From Clostridium sp. (GTDB taxonomy: Bacteria; Bacillota; Clostridia; Clostridiales; Clostridiaceae): DNA of 64,000 nucleotides. A program made the translations under genes and the position numbers. The notes under the pieces are model-generated. The model saw nothing but the letters and a program-made list of their open reading frames with translations. It was not told the origin of the DNA and made no database searches. Positions 43,984 to 52,416 of this stretch are shown one piece after another. The stretch is taken from positions 2,543,958 to 2,607,957 of the forward strand of contig NZ_JAKVOI010000001.1 in NCBI RefSeq assembly GCF_022482905.1, read 5' to 3'. Every line of letters begins with the position of its first letter. Positions within the stretch are counted from its first letter, which is position 1.

Positions 43984-44883
43984 CTATAAAATATCAAGAG
44001 GCATCTTTCTATCAGGTTTGGGAAACAAACTTTCAAGTTTATCAAGATCATCTTTTGAAAATTGAATAGCCGCAGCCTTTGCATTCTCTATCACATGCTC
44101 TTCACGAGATGCTTTTGGAATAGCAATCACATTATCCGTCCTTATCGTCCAGGCCAGAATTATCTGAAGAGGCTTTGCATTGTATTTTGCTGCCAGTTCA
44201 TTTACTGTCCTGTCTTTCATCAACTGTCTTTTCAACCTTCCTCCCTTGGCTATCGGACAATATGCCATAATGGGCATGTTATTTTTCCTATGCCAGGGCA
44301 GCAAATCAAATTCGATTCCACGTGATCCAAGATGATATAATACCTGATTGACCATACAATTGGAACCATTCCTGCAATTTACAATCTGCTCCATATCCGA
44401 AGTATCCATATTCGATACTCCCCATCTTAAAATCCTGCCCTGCTTTTTCAGTTTCTCCATACCATCTACAGTTTCCTGAAAAGGTACGTTTCCTCTCCAG
44501 TGCAAAAGATACAAGTCCAGATAATCCGTGTTCAGTCTCTTGAGACTGTTCTCACAGGCAGCAACTATACTTCCAAAACCGGCATTATGCGGGTACACCT
44601 TGGATACCAGAAATACTTTATCTCTGATTCCCCGTATTGCCTTTCCGACAAGAATTTCAGATCCGCCATCTCCATACATCTCGGCAGTATCAATGAGTGT
44701 CATTCCGAGTTCTACACCAAGTCTCAGAGCTTTTATCTCCCTATCTTCACTTGACGGATTTTCTCCCATATACCAGGTTCCCTGTCCTAATGCATGGACA
44801 TAAGTTCCATCAGGCAGTCTTACCAATCTTCCTTCATTTGCACTTCTTGTCGATTCAATCTCAACTTCACTTATTGAACCCAT
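43984..44883 (-). CDS. Aldo/keto reductase
   Basis: 299 residues from ATG 44883 (GGAAAGGGA upstream). AKR signatures: LGQGTWYMGE, GMTLIDTAEMYGDGGSE with catalytic Asp/Tyr, DKVFLVSKVYP (Lys), and LHWRGNVPF (His). C-terminal VIAIPKASREEHV binds the phosphate of NADP(H). It follows the PPC-domain gene by 21 bases, in a unit with a regulon-type promoter, so it probably reduces an aldehyde or keto acid linked to aldarate metabolism (e.g. a uronate). Confidence 0.9.
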   Translation of the reverse strand: MGSISEVEIESTRSANEGRLVRLPDGTYVHALGQGTWYMGENPSSEDREIKALRLGVELGMTLIDTAEMYGDGGSEILVGKAIRGIRDKVFLVSKVYPHNAGFGSIVAACENSLKRLNTDYLDLYLLHWRGNVPFQETVDGMEKLKKQGRILRWGVSNMDTSDMEQIVNCRNGSNCMVNQVLYHLGSRGIEFDLLPWHRKNNMPIMAYCPIAKGGRLKRQLMKDRTVNELAAKYNAKPLQIILAWTIRTDNVIAIPKASREEHVIENAKAAAIQFSKDDLDKLESLFPKPDRKMPLDIL

Positions 44884-44904
44884 AATTATCAATCCCTTTC
44901 CAAC

Positions 44905-45327
44905 CTATAAATCCATAAAATTCAATCCAAATTCCCTATCAGGCGATTTTTTTATCTTCTCTCCAAGATCCGTAATAAATATTTCACAAACCAGGGATAT
45001 TCTGCACTTGAATAGATGGCCTCCTATCAACCCATAATTTTTATTGCTTAAATTTATATGTGAATGAATTACAACATCATCATTTTCCAATCTTCCTATA
45101 TTCCCTACAAGGCTGGTTATTTCAAGATTTTCCACAATATCCCTGCTGTCATACACTTTTTTTACCGGATCAAAATATCCCAGCTTGACTTCACCCGCAG
45201 CACCAATTGCCGTAAAGTATCCTGCTTTTATATTCTGTTCCCTGCACAATTCTGACAGTTCCTCTATTACCTCCTCTCCTTTGTTCAATTTTACAATATA
45301 AGTAGAACCAGATTTTCTGAATTTCAT
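44905..45327 (-). CDS. PPC/PCC (DUF296) domain protein
   Basis: 140 residues forming one PPC domain: TYIVKLNKGEEVIEELSELC, AGYFTAIGAAGEVKLGYFD, then VVIHSHINLSNKNYGLIGGHLF with the conserved histidines, and a C-terminal VCEIFITDL strand. In plants such domains are part of AT-hook proteins, but stand-alone bacterial ones have no settled function; the histidine cluster suggests metal binding. It is the first gene of the aldo/keto reductase unit behind promoter 5. Confidence 0.87.
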   Translation of the reverse strand: MKFRKSGSTYIVKLNKGEEVIEELSELCREQNIKAGYFTAIGAAGEVKLGYFDPVKKVYDSRDIVENLEITSLVGNIGRLENDDVVIHSHINLSNKNYGLIGGHLFKCRISLVCEIFITDLGEKIKKSPDREFGLNFMDL

Positions 45328-45378
45328 ACTATCAGCTCCTGTAAATTTTTATTATATAACAAAATTTATATAATAATT

Positions 45379-45461
45379 ATTCTTCTTTTTTGAAGAGGAA
45401 ACAATATTAAATTAAACAAATATTAAATAATAATAGTACTTTATTTTGTCTAATTGCATAG
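45379..45461 (-). promoter_or_regulatory. Aldarate-regulon promoter 5 (PPC and aldo/keto reductase)
   Basis: Minus strand: a diverged box TTTGTTTAATTTAATATTG (45420-45402) lacking the GTGCA core, 17-base spacer, -10 AAGAAT (45384-45379), and a distal CTATGCAA (45461-45454) with its core 42 bp upstream. The geometry is conserved while the proximal box is degenerate, so activation may be weaker. Confidence 0.65.
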
Positions 45462-45466
45462 TGAAA

Positions 45467-46621
45467 TTAGCTTTCATTTGTTTTAAAATTAATAATAGAG
45501 CAATAAAGCCAGAATAAATCAATATATTTCTTTGGATTCATATTCGTAAGCTTGTATATTTTATTAAGACGGTAGTTTAGAGTATTTCTGTGTATAAACA
45601 ATCTCCCGGATACCTTGTTCAGCTCACCATTTTCCTCTATAAATACTTTAAGCGTTTCTCTCAATTCACCATTCCTATCGTTTACAGCAAGCATATTATA
45701 GGACTCTCTCAATTCATTAACCTTCCATTTGGCATTATCCTGCGAAAACAGCATCTCATATTTTAGAAAATCAAAAACATATACATTGTCGTCGGGGTGG
45801 TTTTTTTGTCCGAACATGAGCGTTTGATTTGCTATTTGATAGGATTTATGTATGTCAGATAACTTATTGTATATTTTTCCCACCGATATTTTGACGTTGT
45901 TGTCAGTTTGTGCTTGTATTTTTTCATAAATTGTTTTTATTCTGTCTATGCAGTTTATTGTCTTGTAATGAGCATTCGGACATTTGTATATGAGAACAAT
46001 AGTCTTTGAATCGATAACCGCCACAAGTGAATTCTTAAGTGTTCCCTCGAGAATTTTTACTATATTGGTCAGTAAATCCAGATCCTTCCTCTCGGAAATT
46101 TTTTTAAAATTCACTTTTACAATAAAAATTGTCATGGGATAATTATAATCCAATTTGAATTTTTTCGTATATTTTTCAAGCAGGCGAAATGATCCCTGAT
46201 CATTGTTTATAAGAGATACTATCATATCCTCTTTAATTCTGTTGCTCCATTCAAGTTCCCTCATGACATATGCCTGTTCTATCATCATCTCTGCAGTCAT
46301 TTTGATCAATTTGCCATAACCTATGACTTCATCTCTTTTACCTGTAATACCGATTACTCCTACGACATTATCCTGAAACTCAATAACTACATTAGTTCCC
46401 TGCTGCACTCCATTCAACTCTCTGCACTGCTTTTCATCAATACTGAATTCAGATTTTCTTTCAAGTGCAAGTACCGCACCCTCATGAACATTACCTACTC
46501 TGTTTTTATCACCGGACGCTATAATTATTCCCTTATCATTCATAATATTCACATTTTTATTGACGGCTTTCATAGTCCTCCCCACTATTCTTTCAGCAAG
46601 TTCTCTACTTAGAACCTCCAT
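45467..46621 (-). CDS. cdaR: CdaR-type sugar diacid transcriptional activator
   Basis: 384 residues from ATG 46621, which follows TTTAAGGAGGAACG; a start 42 bases upstream has no ribosome site. N-terminal sugar-diacid recognition domain (ELAERIVGRTMKAVNKNVNI, IGITGKRDEVIGYGKLIKMTAEM), a GGDEF-like middle (IFIVKVNFKKISERKDLDLL), and a C-terminal PucR-type helix-turn-helix (VSGRLFIHRNTLNYRLNKIYKLTN). E. coli CdaR activates the gar and gud genes with glucarate, galactarate or glycerate as inducer. This is the natural candidate to bind the six repeated promoter elements. It is transcribed away from the aldolase gene. Confidence 0.9.
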   Translation of the reverse strand: MEVLSRELAERIVGRTMKAVNKNVNIMNDKGIIIASGDKNRVGNVHEGAVLALERKSEFSIDEKQCRELNGVQQGTNVVIEFQDNVVGVIGITGKRDEVIGYGKLIKMTAEMMIEQAYVMRELEWSNRIKEDMIVSLINNDQGSFRLLEKYTKKFKLDYNYPMTIFIVKVNFKKISERKDLDLLTNIVKILEGTLKNSLVAVIDSKTIVLIYKCPNAHYKTINCIDRIKTIYEKIQAQTDNNVKISVGKIYNKLSDIHKSYQIANQTLMFGQKNHPDDNVYVFDFLKYEMLFSQDNAKWKVNELRESYNMLAVNDRNGELRETLKVFIEENGELNKVSGRLFIHRNTLNYRLNKIYKLTNMNPKKYIDLFWLYCSIINFKTNES

Positions 46622-46681
46622 CCAACGTTCCTCCTTAAACATATATAGATAATACACCTGCAATTTATTTTATCCACAGTG

Positions 46682-46762
46682 TGCATATATATAAAAACAT
46701 ATTATTGATAACGATTAATGTTTGTGCAATTGAACATTGATATATATTTACATAAATACAAT
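46682..46762 (+). promoter_or_regulatory. Aldarate-regulon promoter 6 (DapA-family aldolase)
   Basis: Plus strand: distal TGCATATA (46682-46689), then box TTTGTGCAATTGAACATTG (46721-46739) with the core 43 bp away, 17-base spacer and -10 TACAAT (46757-46762). The distal box lies about 60 bases upstream of the divergent cdaR start codon, so it may also affect cdaR. Confidence 0.83.
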
Positions 46763-46833
46763 AATAAAATTGTTGGATCATTTATTTTAATACTATCATA
46801 TCACAAATCATTTTAATTTTTAGGAGGAATAAT

Positions 46834-47730
46834 ATGTTAAAAGGAGTTTTTACACCAATAATAACTATCTTTGATAAAGATGGAAAATTTGACAAAGAAT
46901 CAAACAGGACAATAATTGAAAAATTAATCTCAGATGGAATTTACGGTATATGCATACTTGGAACAACAGGAGAATTTTTCAACATGACCTTTGACGAGAA
47001 GAAAGAATATATAAAATTTGCATCGGAAGTCATAAATGGAAGAGTGAAGTTAATAGTTGGGACAGGCAGTACAAATTTAAAAGAAGTTATATCGCTTGGC
47101 AAATATGCAGAGGAAAATAATGCAGATGCCATATTGGTACTCCCTCCATTCTATTTTAAACTGGATGAAGAGCATATTTTTGAGTATTTTTCAATTATAG
47201 CTGAAAATACAAACCTTCCCATGATATTATACAATATACCCCAGAATACAAAAGTGGAACTATCTGCTGACCTGGTATTGAAATTAGCTGACAAGTATGA
47301 GAACATAGCCAATGGAGGTGTTAAAGATACCACACCTGCATTAGCCAATGTAAGAAGATTTGTAGAAAAAGTCAAAAGTGTTCATCCAAATTTTGCTGTT
47401 TTATCTGGGATTGACGAATATTTGATACCCAATCTCCTGATAGGAGGAAATGGTATCGTTGGCACACAGACCAACACACAGGCAAAATTACTTGTTGAAG
47501 CATACAGGACATTTCTGGATAAAAATTTTGATAAGTTACTAGAACTGCAAAAACAGATAAATCATATAATGATTGTACGCGAAATGCCACACAGCAACAA
47601 TATATTGTCGACAAAAACTGCAGCAAGCATTGCTCTAGGTTTAAATTTTAATACATCTATAAGATACTACGATATAAAGGTACCTGAGGAAATTAAAGAA
47701 AAAATCCACAAAGTAGTCAAGCCTCAATAA
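46834..47730 (+). CDS. DapA-family aldolase, probable 5-keto-4-deoxyglucarate aldolase
   Basis: 298 residues, a class I lyase of the dihydrodipicolinate synthase family. Visible sites: GTTGEFFNM (substrate carboxylate binding), ILYNIPQNT with the catalytic Tyr, and NGGVKDTTPA with the Schiff-base Lys. It lies behind the regulon promoter and the cluster has no HpcH-type GarL, so it likely cleaves 5-keto-4-deoxyglucarate to pyruvate and tartronate semialdehyde, which GarR then reduces. An alternative is a KdgD-like decarboxylating dehydratase, less likely because GarR and glycerate kinase are present. RBS TAGGAGGAA. Confidence 0.82.
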   Translation: MLKGVFTPIITIFDKDGKFDKESNRTIIEKLISDGIYGICILGTTGEFFNMTFDEKKEYIKFASEVINGRVKLIVGTGSTNLKEVISLGKYAEENNADAILVLPPFYFKLDEEHIFEYFSIIAENTNLPMILYNIPQNTKVELSADLVLKLADKYENIANGGVKDTTPALANVRRFVEKVKSVHPNFAVLSGIDEYLIPNLLIGGNGIVGTQTNTQAKLLVEAYRTFLDKNFDKLLELQKQINHIMIVREMPHSNNILSTKTAASIALGLNFNTSIRYYDIKVPEEIKEKIHKVVKPQ

Positions 47731-47750
47731 ATATAATGAAATTCAATTGG

Positions 47751-47785
47751 AAATTACTATAGGATAAGTTTCTATAGTAATTTTT
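47751..47785 (+). terminator. Terminator of the DapA-family gene
   Basis: AAATTACTATAG (47751-47762) pairs with CTATAGTAATTT (47772-47783) and is followed by TTT. It lies 20 bases past the stop. Confidence 0.85.
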
Positions 47786-47835
47786 ACTTTATTCAGAACA
47801 GCATCATTTTAGTAGCATGTTTTGCCTGCTCACTG
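47785..47835 (-). pseudogene. Possible scar of an mntA-hepT junction
   Basis: TACTTTATTCAGAACAGCATCATT (read as two parts) at 47785-47808 matches 23 of 24 bases of 57373-57396, the start of the deleted hepT gene. On the minus strand it reads as a short upstream peptide end, then stop TGA overlapping the hepT start region (NDAVLNK), the same arrangement as at 57391. Only about 50 bases remain. It may be a leftover of a second mntA-hepT cassette, but the match is short. Confidence 0.35.
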
Positions 47836-47852
47836 CTTCTCCAGTTTCATAA

Positions 47853-50651
47853 CTATTCATCCCGTGTTTTATCCTTACTCAAAATAGTTAGAATATAACA
47901 TACTTCATCATCATTAATACTAATCTCAAATTCATTTTCAAGTATCTCTGTAGCCTTCCTCACCTTCTTAAATAGTTTTGAGTTATTTTTTTTGAACACT
48001 TCAATATTTGTAAACTTTACTTTATCTCCATGAACACATCTATTCAGCATACAGCCTAAATGAACAATTAAATCTATCAAATCCTCTTTATGATTATTAG
48101 CAAATTTCAAATTTATCTTTTCAATAAATTCTTTTATAATTGGTATGGCAATTTCAGGATTTATATATTTCAAATATTTATTTAATAGGTCTCTTGATAT
48201 TGAATAAGCATCTTCTTCATGTTCATTAATTTCTTTATTATATACATTCATATCTATAAAATTAAGAAATTCGCTTTTAAAATCATGATCCAGTAATTTA
48301 TTTATAGGAAAATATGGAGCAGATATATCTAGATCCAGTGTACCGAAATATGCCAATATATCATATTCCTCTTTTATTCTATCTACATCTTTCTCCAGAT
48401 CCATATAGCTTAATGTAATTACTTCTATCTGATCTCTATAACTTTTATCAAGTATTCGTGAAATCATCTCCTTGATCATCATACTGGTACCTTCGCCTGT
48501 TGCACAAACAGTCAAAATAGCCTTTTTCTTCAAACTATTATCATTAACTGGAACATTATTACTTAAGTTTACTATAGACTGATAAATTTCTTCAATACTA
48601 TCCCCTTTATATAATACATTACGTGTTGCCTCTAAAATATGCAATGTGGAAACATTGGGGAATGTTTCTATCTTTACTCCTGTTTCATCCATCAACTTTT
48701 TGCCTAGATTTATCAGTGAACCCATATCTACAAAAAGTAAAATACCCTTTTCTTTGTTCATGGACAGTACCTCAGTTTTTATCTTATTATACGTATCAGG
48801 TATGGGACTTTCAAGTGGCATGTTTACTGCTCTTACAATATTCGTATTAAATAATGTATTAGAAACTTCAGCTATACTTGTAGCAGTACTTTGACCATGG
48901 CATACAATCAATATCCCCACTTTATCGATATCAACCGTGCTATTTTTATTATTTGCAAGTAAAATGGTTATAAATATTCTTTCGTTTTTGGGAACTATAA
49001 CCTTAAATCTATCTTCAATTACTAAGATCAGTTTATCTGATGTTTTGTACTCATCAGGATATTTTGTTTTTATCTCAAGTTTGTTAATAAATGTATTACT
49101 TTTTAACTGGTTGTATTTGATACGTTTCAGCAGAGCATCTATATGAAAAGCGAATCCTAAAATAAGCCTGGAATTGAATTTTGTTTTGAGTTCCATTTCT
49201 GCTATGTCAATTAATTCAGACGAAACATTCACAATGGTTTCAGGTATAATTTTATAGAGTTTTCTTAAATCTGCTATATTAATTACATTATTAAAATAAT
49301 GTTCTATTTCTTTGTTTATATATATATCTATATGCTTTTCATCCATACCCTCTGCCTTTAAATCGTTGATTTTCCTATCTATAAATTCATATATGTCCTT
49401 GCTGGAATTATTCAGAAGGTATGGATTGCAGGATTCTGGAGATATCGTTACATCACTTGAAAGTACATCCACATAAGCCTTATCAAATGTGCTCCCATTT
49501 TTCAAGAAATATTGTCTTATTTCTGAGTCCAACATATTAAAATCGACTTTTAATTCACCGTCATTTTTCAAGAATTCCAAGTAGGCTTTTGCACATAGAA
49601 GTTTTATTACAGAATGGACTTGTCCTATATTTCCAACTCTGAATTCAAATGAGACAAGTGCCTTCATTACCTTTGAAGCTATTTTAATGGGCTTGTTTAT
49701 ATTTGCCGATTCTGAACAAAAAAGCCTTTCAATAATTTCAATTTTTTCTCCGGTGTCCTTTTCCCTGTATTTTGGAAGAGTTATTACTACAGGAAATCTC
49801 CTTAAAAATGTAGAAAGAAGTATTTCATCGGGATTTTCAGTTGTAGCCGCTATTATAAGCACACTGCTTTTTCTCTTTTTTCCTGTTTCACCTAATCTAT
49901 GATATTCACCCCTGTCCATGAGATAGAATAACATCTCCTGTCCATCTGAAGGAAGTCTGTGAACCTCATCAAGAAAGAGTATGCCTCCATCAGCTTTTTC
50001 TACTAGACCTATTTTATCTGCATCGGCCCCTGTAAATGCCCCTTTTATATGCCCAAAAAGTTGGGACAACAATAACTGGGGATTATTAAAATAATCAGCA
50101 CAATTAAATGATATAAAAGGGAATTCTTCTTCACTCAATTCTTTTGATTTTTTAGCATACTTGTACATGGTAATGGCAAATGTAGTTTTACCAACCCCAC
50201 TTTCTCCAAGTATTAAAGTGTTGAGTCCGTTTGACGGATACATTATCGCCGCTTTTGCCTGACCTATCTGAACTGCCAGGCTGTTATCCTTTCCAATTAA
50301 TGAATCAAATGGATCCAGTTGTATATCTCTATTCACATTTGTTGATATAATATTCCTTATTTCATCTATGCTATATGTATCCTTTATAGCTCTTTCTTCA
50401 ATAAATTGCAGAATTGTATCTCTTAATATATAGGTAACAGGTCTACTGTTTATCTTTACAAGTTTCTTTTGTTTAAAAAGACTATTTAGCAAAACGCTTC
50501 CATTATTTCTTACTATACCAAGATTATTTTGTATATCAGCCGCATCAATACCAGGCGGTTTGTTATCTTTAATATTGTTGACTAAGTTATTAAATGTAAC
50601 TTTTTCTTTTATAAACCTTAAAACTAAATCAATATTCTTAATATTCAACAC
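47853..50651 (-). CDS. LevR-family sigma-54-dependent activator of the galactitol-type PTS operon
   Basis: 932 residues: winged-helix-like N-terminus (1-75); AAA+ domain with Walker A GESGVGKT (149-156), the sigma-54 contact loop GAFTGA (204-209) and Walker B GGILFLDEVHRLP; a PRD; a mannose-type EIIA-like domain (VGILIVCHGQSTATSIAEV, with His); an EIIB-like part (ILTVCATGEGTSMMIKEM, with Cys); and a final PRD. This is the LevR layout, in which PTS phosphorylation controls activity. The start is GTG 50651 or, more likely, TTG 50648 after AAGGGGG. It lies just downstream of the PTS operon headed by a -24/-12 promoter at 56828. Confidence 0.92.
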   Translation of the reverse strand: MLNIKNIDLVLRFIKEKVTFNNLVNNIKDNKPPGIDAADIQNNLGIVRNNGSVLLNSLFKQKKLVKINSRPVTYILRDTILQFIEERAIKDTYSIDEIRNIISTNVNRDIQLDPFDSLIGKDNSLAVQIGQAKAAIMYPSNGLNTLILGESGVGKTTFAITMYKYAKKSKELSEEEFPFISFNCADYFNNPQLLLSQLFGHIKGAFTGADADKIGLVEKADGGILFLDEVHRLPSDGQEMLFYLMDRGEYHRLGETGKKRKSSVLIIAATTENPDEILLSTFLRRFPVVITLPKYREKDTGEKIEIIERLFCSESANINKPIKIASKVMKALVSFEFRVGNIGQVHSVIKLLCAKAYLEFLKNDGELKVDFNMLDSEIRQYFLKNGSTFDKAYVDVLSSDVTISPESCNPYLLNNSSKDIYEFIDRKINDLKAEGMDEKHIDIYINKEIEHYFNNVINIADLRKLYKIIPETIVNVSSELIDIAEMELKTKFNSRLILGFAFHIDALLKRIKYNQLKSNTFINKLEIKTKYPDEYKTSDKLILVIEDRFKVIVPKNERIFITILLANNKNSTVDIDKVGILIVCHGQSTATSIAEVSNTLFNTNIVRAVNMPLESPIPDTYNKIKTEVLSMNKEKGILLFVDMGSLINLGKKLMDETGVKIETFPNVSTLHILEATRNVLYKGDSIEEIYQSIVNLSNNVPVNDNSLKKKAILTVCATGEGTSMMIKEMISRILDKSYRDQIEVITLSYMDLEKDVDRIKEEYDILAYFGTLDLDISAPYFPINKLLDHDFKSEFLNFIDMNVYNKEINEHEEDAYSISRDLLNKYLKYINPEIAIPIIKEFIEKINLKFANNHKEDLIDLIVHLGCMLNRCVHGDKVKFTNIEVFKKNNSKLFKKVRKATEILENEFEISINDDEVCYILTILSKDKTRDE

Positions 50652-50687
50652 CCCCCTTGTACAATGTAGTTATAACATTCAATAGAA

Positions 50688-50723
50688 TAAAGAGCTATTG
50701 CATACTTCATTTTGCAACAGCCC
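50688..50723 (-). terminator. Terminator of the galactitol-type PTS operon
   Basis: GAGCTATTGCA (50692-50702) pairs with TGCAACAGCCC (50713-50723), allowing two G-T pairs, followed on the minus strand by TTTATT. It separates the PTS operon from the activator gene. Confidence 0.7.
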
Positions 50724-50753
50724 ATAAATAATATAATGGATAGTTAGTAATTA

Positions 50754-52085
50754 TTATGCTTTTTTAACATAGTATTTTTTTATGATTATAAAGCTGAGTA
50801 TAAATAATAATATTAAACTTATAGCAGTAATTAGGTTTCGCTGAACTAAATCAAATAAGCTCCAGACAACTGGGCCTGCTTTCATATAGGTAATCGAAGT
50901 TGCTCCTTTTGGAAATGAGAATCCAACACTTTGAGCCAATGATGTAAACGTACTTGAAATAGCTGTTGAAGAATATAATGTAACAATTAAAATTGGTATA
51001 CCAGCAATACATGTTTTAAGGATGTCAGCATTAAATAAAATGGCCGGTCCAATCATTAAACAAGCAAAATTTGCGACATCACCAAATGGAAACGTTGTAT
51101 TTCCAGGAAGTATAACAGCCAATAAAATTAAAATAGGAATTAATAATACTGAAGATGTAACAACTGCAGGATTTGCTGTTAGAATTGGCCAATCCAAACC
51201 TATATAACATTTTCTCCCAGGAAATCTCTTTTTCATAAATTCAGTCGCTGCTTCAGAAATAGGCAACAAAGCCTCAGAAAATAATGATGCTAATCTAGGT
51301 AAAATAATCATAATTGTTGATACCTTAATTGATAATATCAGCGTTTTCTGAATATTATAACCTGCAAGCAAGCCAATGGCAATACCCATGATCAAGCCTA
51401 ATATTGATGGTTCACCTAAAAATCCTATTTTTTTCTTTAAAGATTCTGCATCAAATTTAGTATCTTTCAACCCTGGGATACGATCTATCAACCAAATTAT
51501 AGGCATAACAGGTAACAACGCCATCATGCCTGAATGCGTACATGTTACATCAGGTATGCCTGTTGTTTCCTGAATTCTTACAGCCATATAATCTCCAAGC
51601 TTTAATTCAATAACTACAATTACACTTGCTATAAAATATGCCAACAACAAATTTTTAGTAAATATATACGTAACCGCAGCAACAAAAATTTTAGTCCACA
51701 CATTCCACAAATCTACATTCAAGGTATTTGTCCACTTTCTCCATAGCATTATAAAATTTATAATAATCTGTAGTGGAAAAATTGTTGCAGCATAGGGCCA
51801 TGCCCAACTTATCATGGAAGCTGCTGTCCATCCAACATCAATTGATGATAAGTTAGAGCCTGTAGACGTAATCATTGTTTTAGCAGCCGGAGCTATTTCT
51901 CCAACCAGCAATGCTGAAATAAATGTACTAATTGCAGTAAAAGCAATTCCCAACATCAAACCTGACCTGAAAGCTTTACCAGGTTTTAATCCAAAAATCA
52001 ACCCAATAATAAACATGATAAAGGGTAAAAACACTGCAGCCCCAAGATTTACAATATAATTTACCACATCGAGTAAAATATGCAC
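50754..52085 (-). CDS. PTS galactitol-family EIIC permease
   Basis: 443 residues with about 11 membrane segments, of the GatC/SgcC family: FIIGLIFGLKPGKAFRSGLMLG near the start, DVGWTAASMISWAWPYAA, TGIPDVTCTHSGMMALLPV and FPFGDVANFACLMIGPAI. It is the membrane channel of a PTS that imports and phosphorylates a polyol or sugar acid. The start is GTG 52085, seven bases after GGAGGG. It is the last gene of a seven-gene operon that also encodes EIIA and EIIB. Confidence 0.9.
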   Translation of the reverse strand: MHILLDVVNYIVNLGAAVFLPFIMFIIGLIFGLKPGKAFRSGLMLGIAFTAISTFISALLVGEIAPAAKTMITSTGSNLSSIDVGWTAASMISWAWPYAATIFPLQIIINFIMLWRKWTNTLNVDLWNVWTKIFVAAVTYIFTKNLLLAYFIASVIVVIELKLGDYMAVRIQETTGIPDVTCTHSGMMALLPVMPIIWLIDRIPGLKDTKFDAESLKKKIGFLGEPSILGLIMGIAIGLLAGYNIQKTLILSIKVSTIMIILPRLASLFSEALLPISEAATEFMKKRFPGRKCYIGLDWPILTANPAVVTSSVLLIPILILLAVILPGNTTFPFGDVANFACLMIGPAILFNADILKTCIAGIPILIVTLYSSTAISSTFTSLAQSVGFSFPKGATSITYMKAGPVVWSLFDLVQRNLITAISLILLFILSFIIIKKYYVKKA

Positions 52086-52106
52086 AAGTTAGCCCTCCTT
52101 TATAAC

Positions 52107-52394
52107 TTAATGATTTTTTAAAACATCTACAATTTGTTCTAGAGTTGATTTCTGTCCTATTCCAGTTAATAATGAAATCCCACTAATAATCGGAATATTA
52201 TTATTTAATTTCAATCTCGAATTTACTGATACAATTAAATCTGCTTCAATATTATTGCCGGATAATTGTCCAAATGATATTGGAGATACATCCACATCTA
52301 TACCTTGTTCATCACAATAATCCTTAATTTTTTTTGCACATACAACTGAGGTCGCAACTCCTGAGCCACATACCGTAAAAACCTTTTTTTTCAT
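52107..52394 (-). CDS. PTS galactitol-family EIIB
   Basis: 95 residues from ATG 52394 (AAAGAGGTAG upstream); a longer reading has no ribosome site. The active cysteine lies in VFTVCGSGVATSVVCAKKI (the CGSGxATS loop of gat-type EIIB). It accepts phosphate from the EIIA encoded by the first gene of the operon and hands it to the incoming sugar through EIIC. Confidence 0.9.
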   Translation of the reverse strand: MKKKVFTVCGSGVATSVVCAKKIKDYCDEQGIDVDVSPISFGQLSGNNIEADLIVSVNSRLKLNNNIPIISGISLLTGIGQKSTLEQIVDVLKNH

Positions 52395-52416
52395 ATTTCT
52401 ACCTCTTTCCCTTATT

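Noticed and set aside
46706-46720. cre-like sequence (TGATAACGATTAAT) near promoters 4 and 6
   Set aside because: At least three mismatches to the catabolite-repression consensus and absent from the other four promoters.
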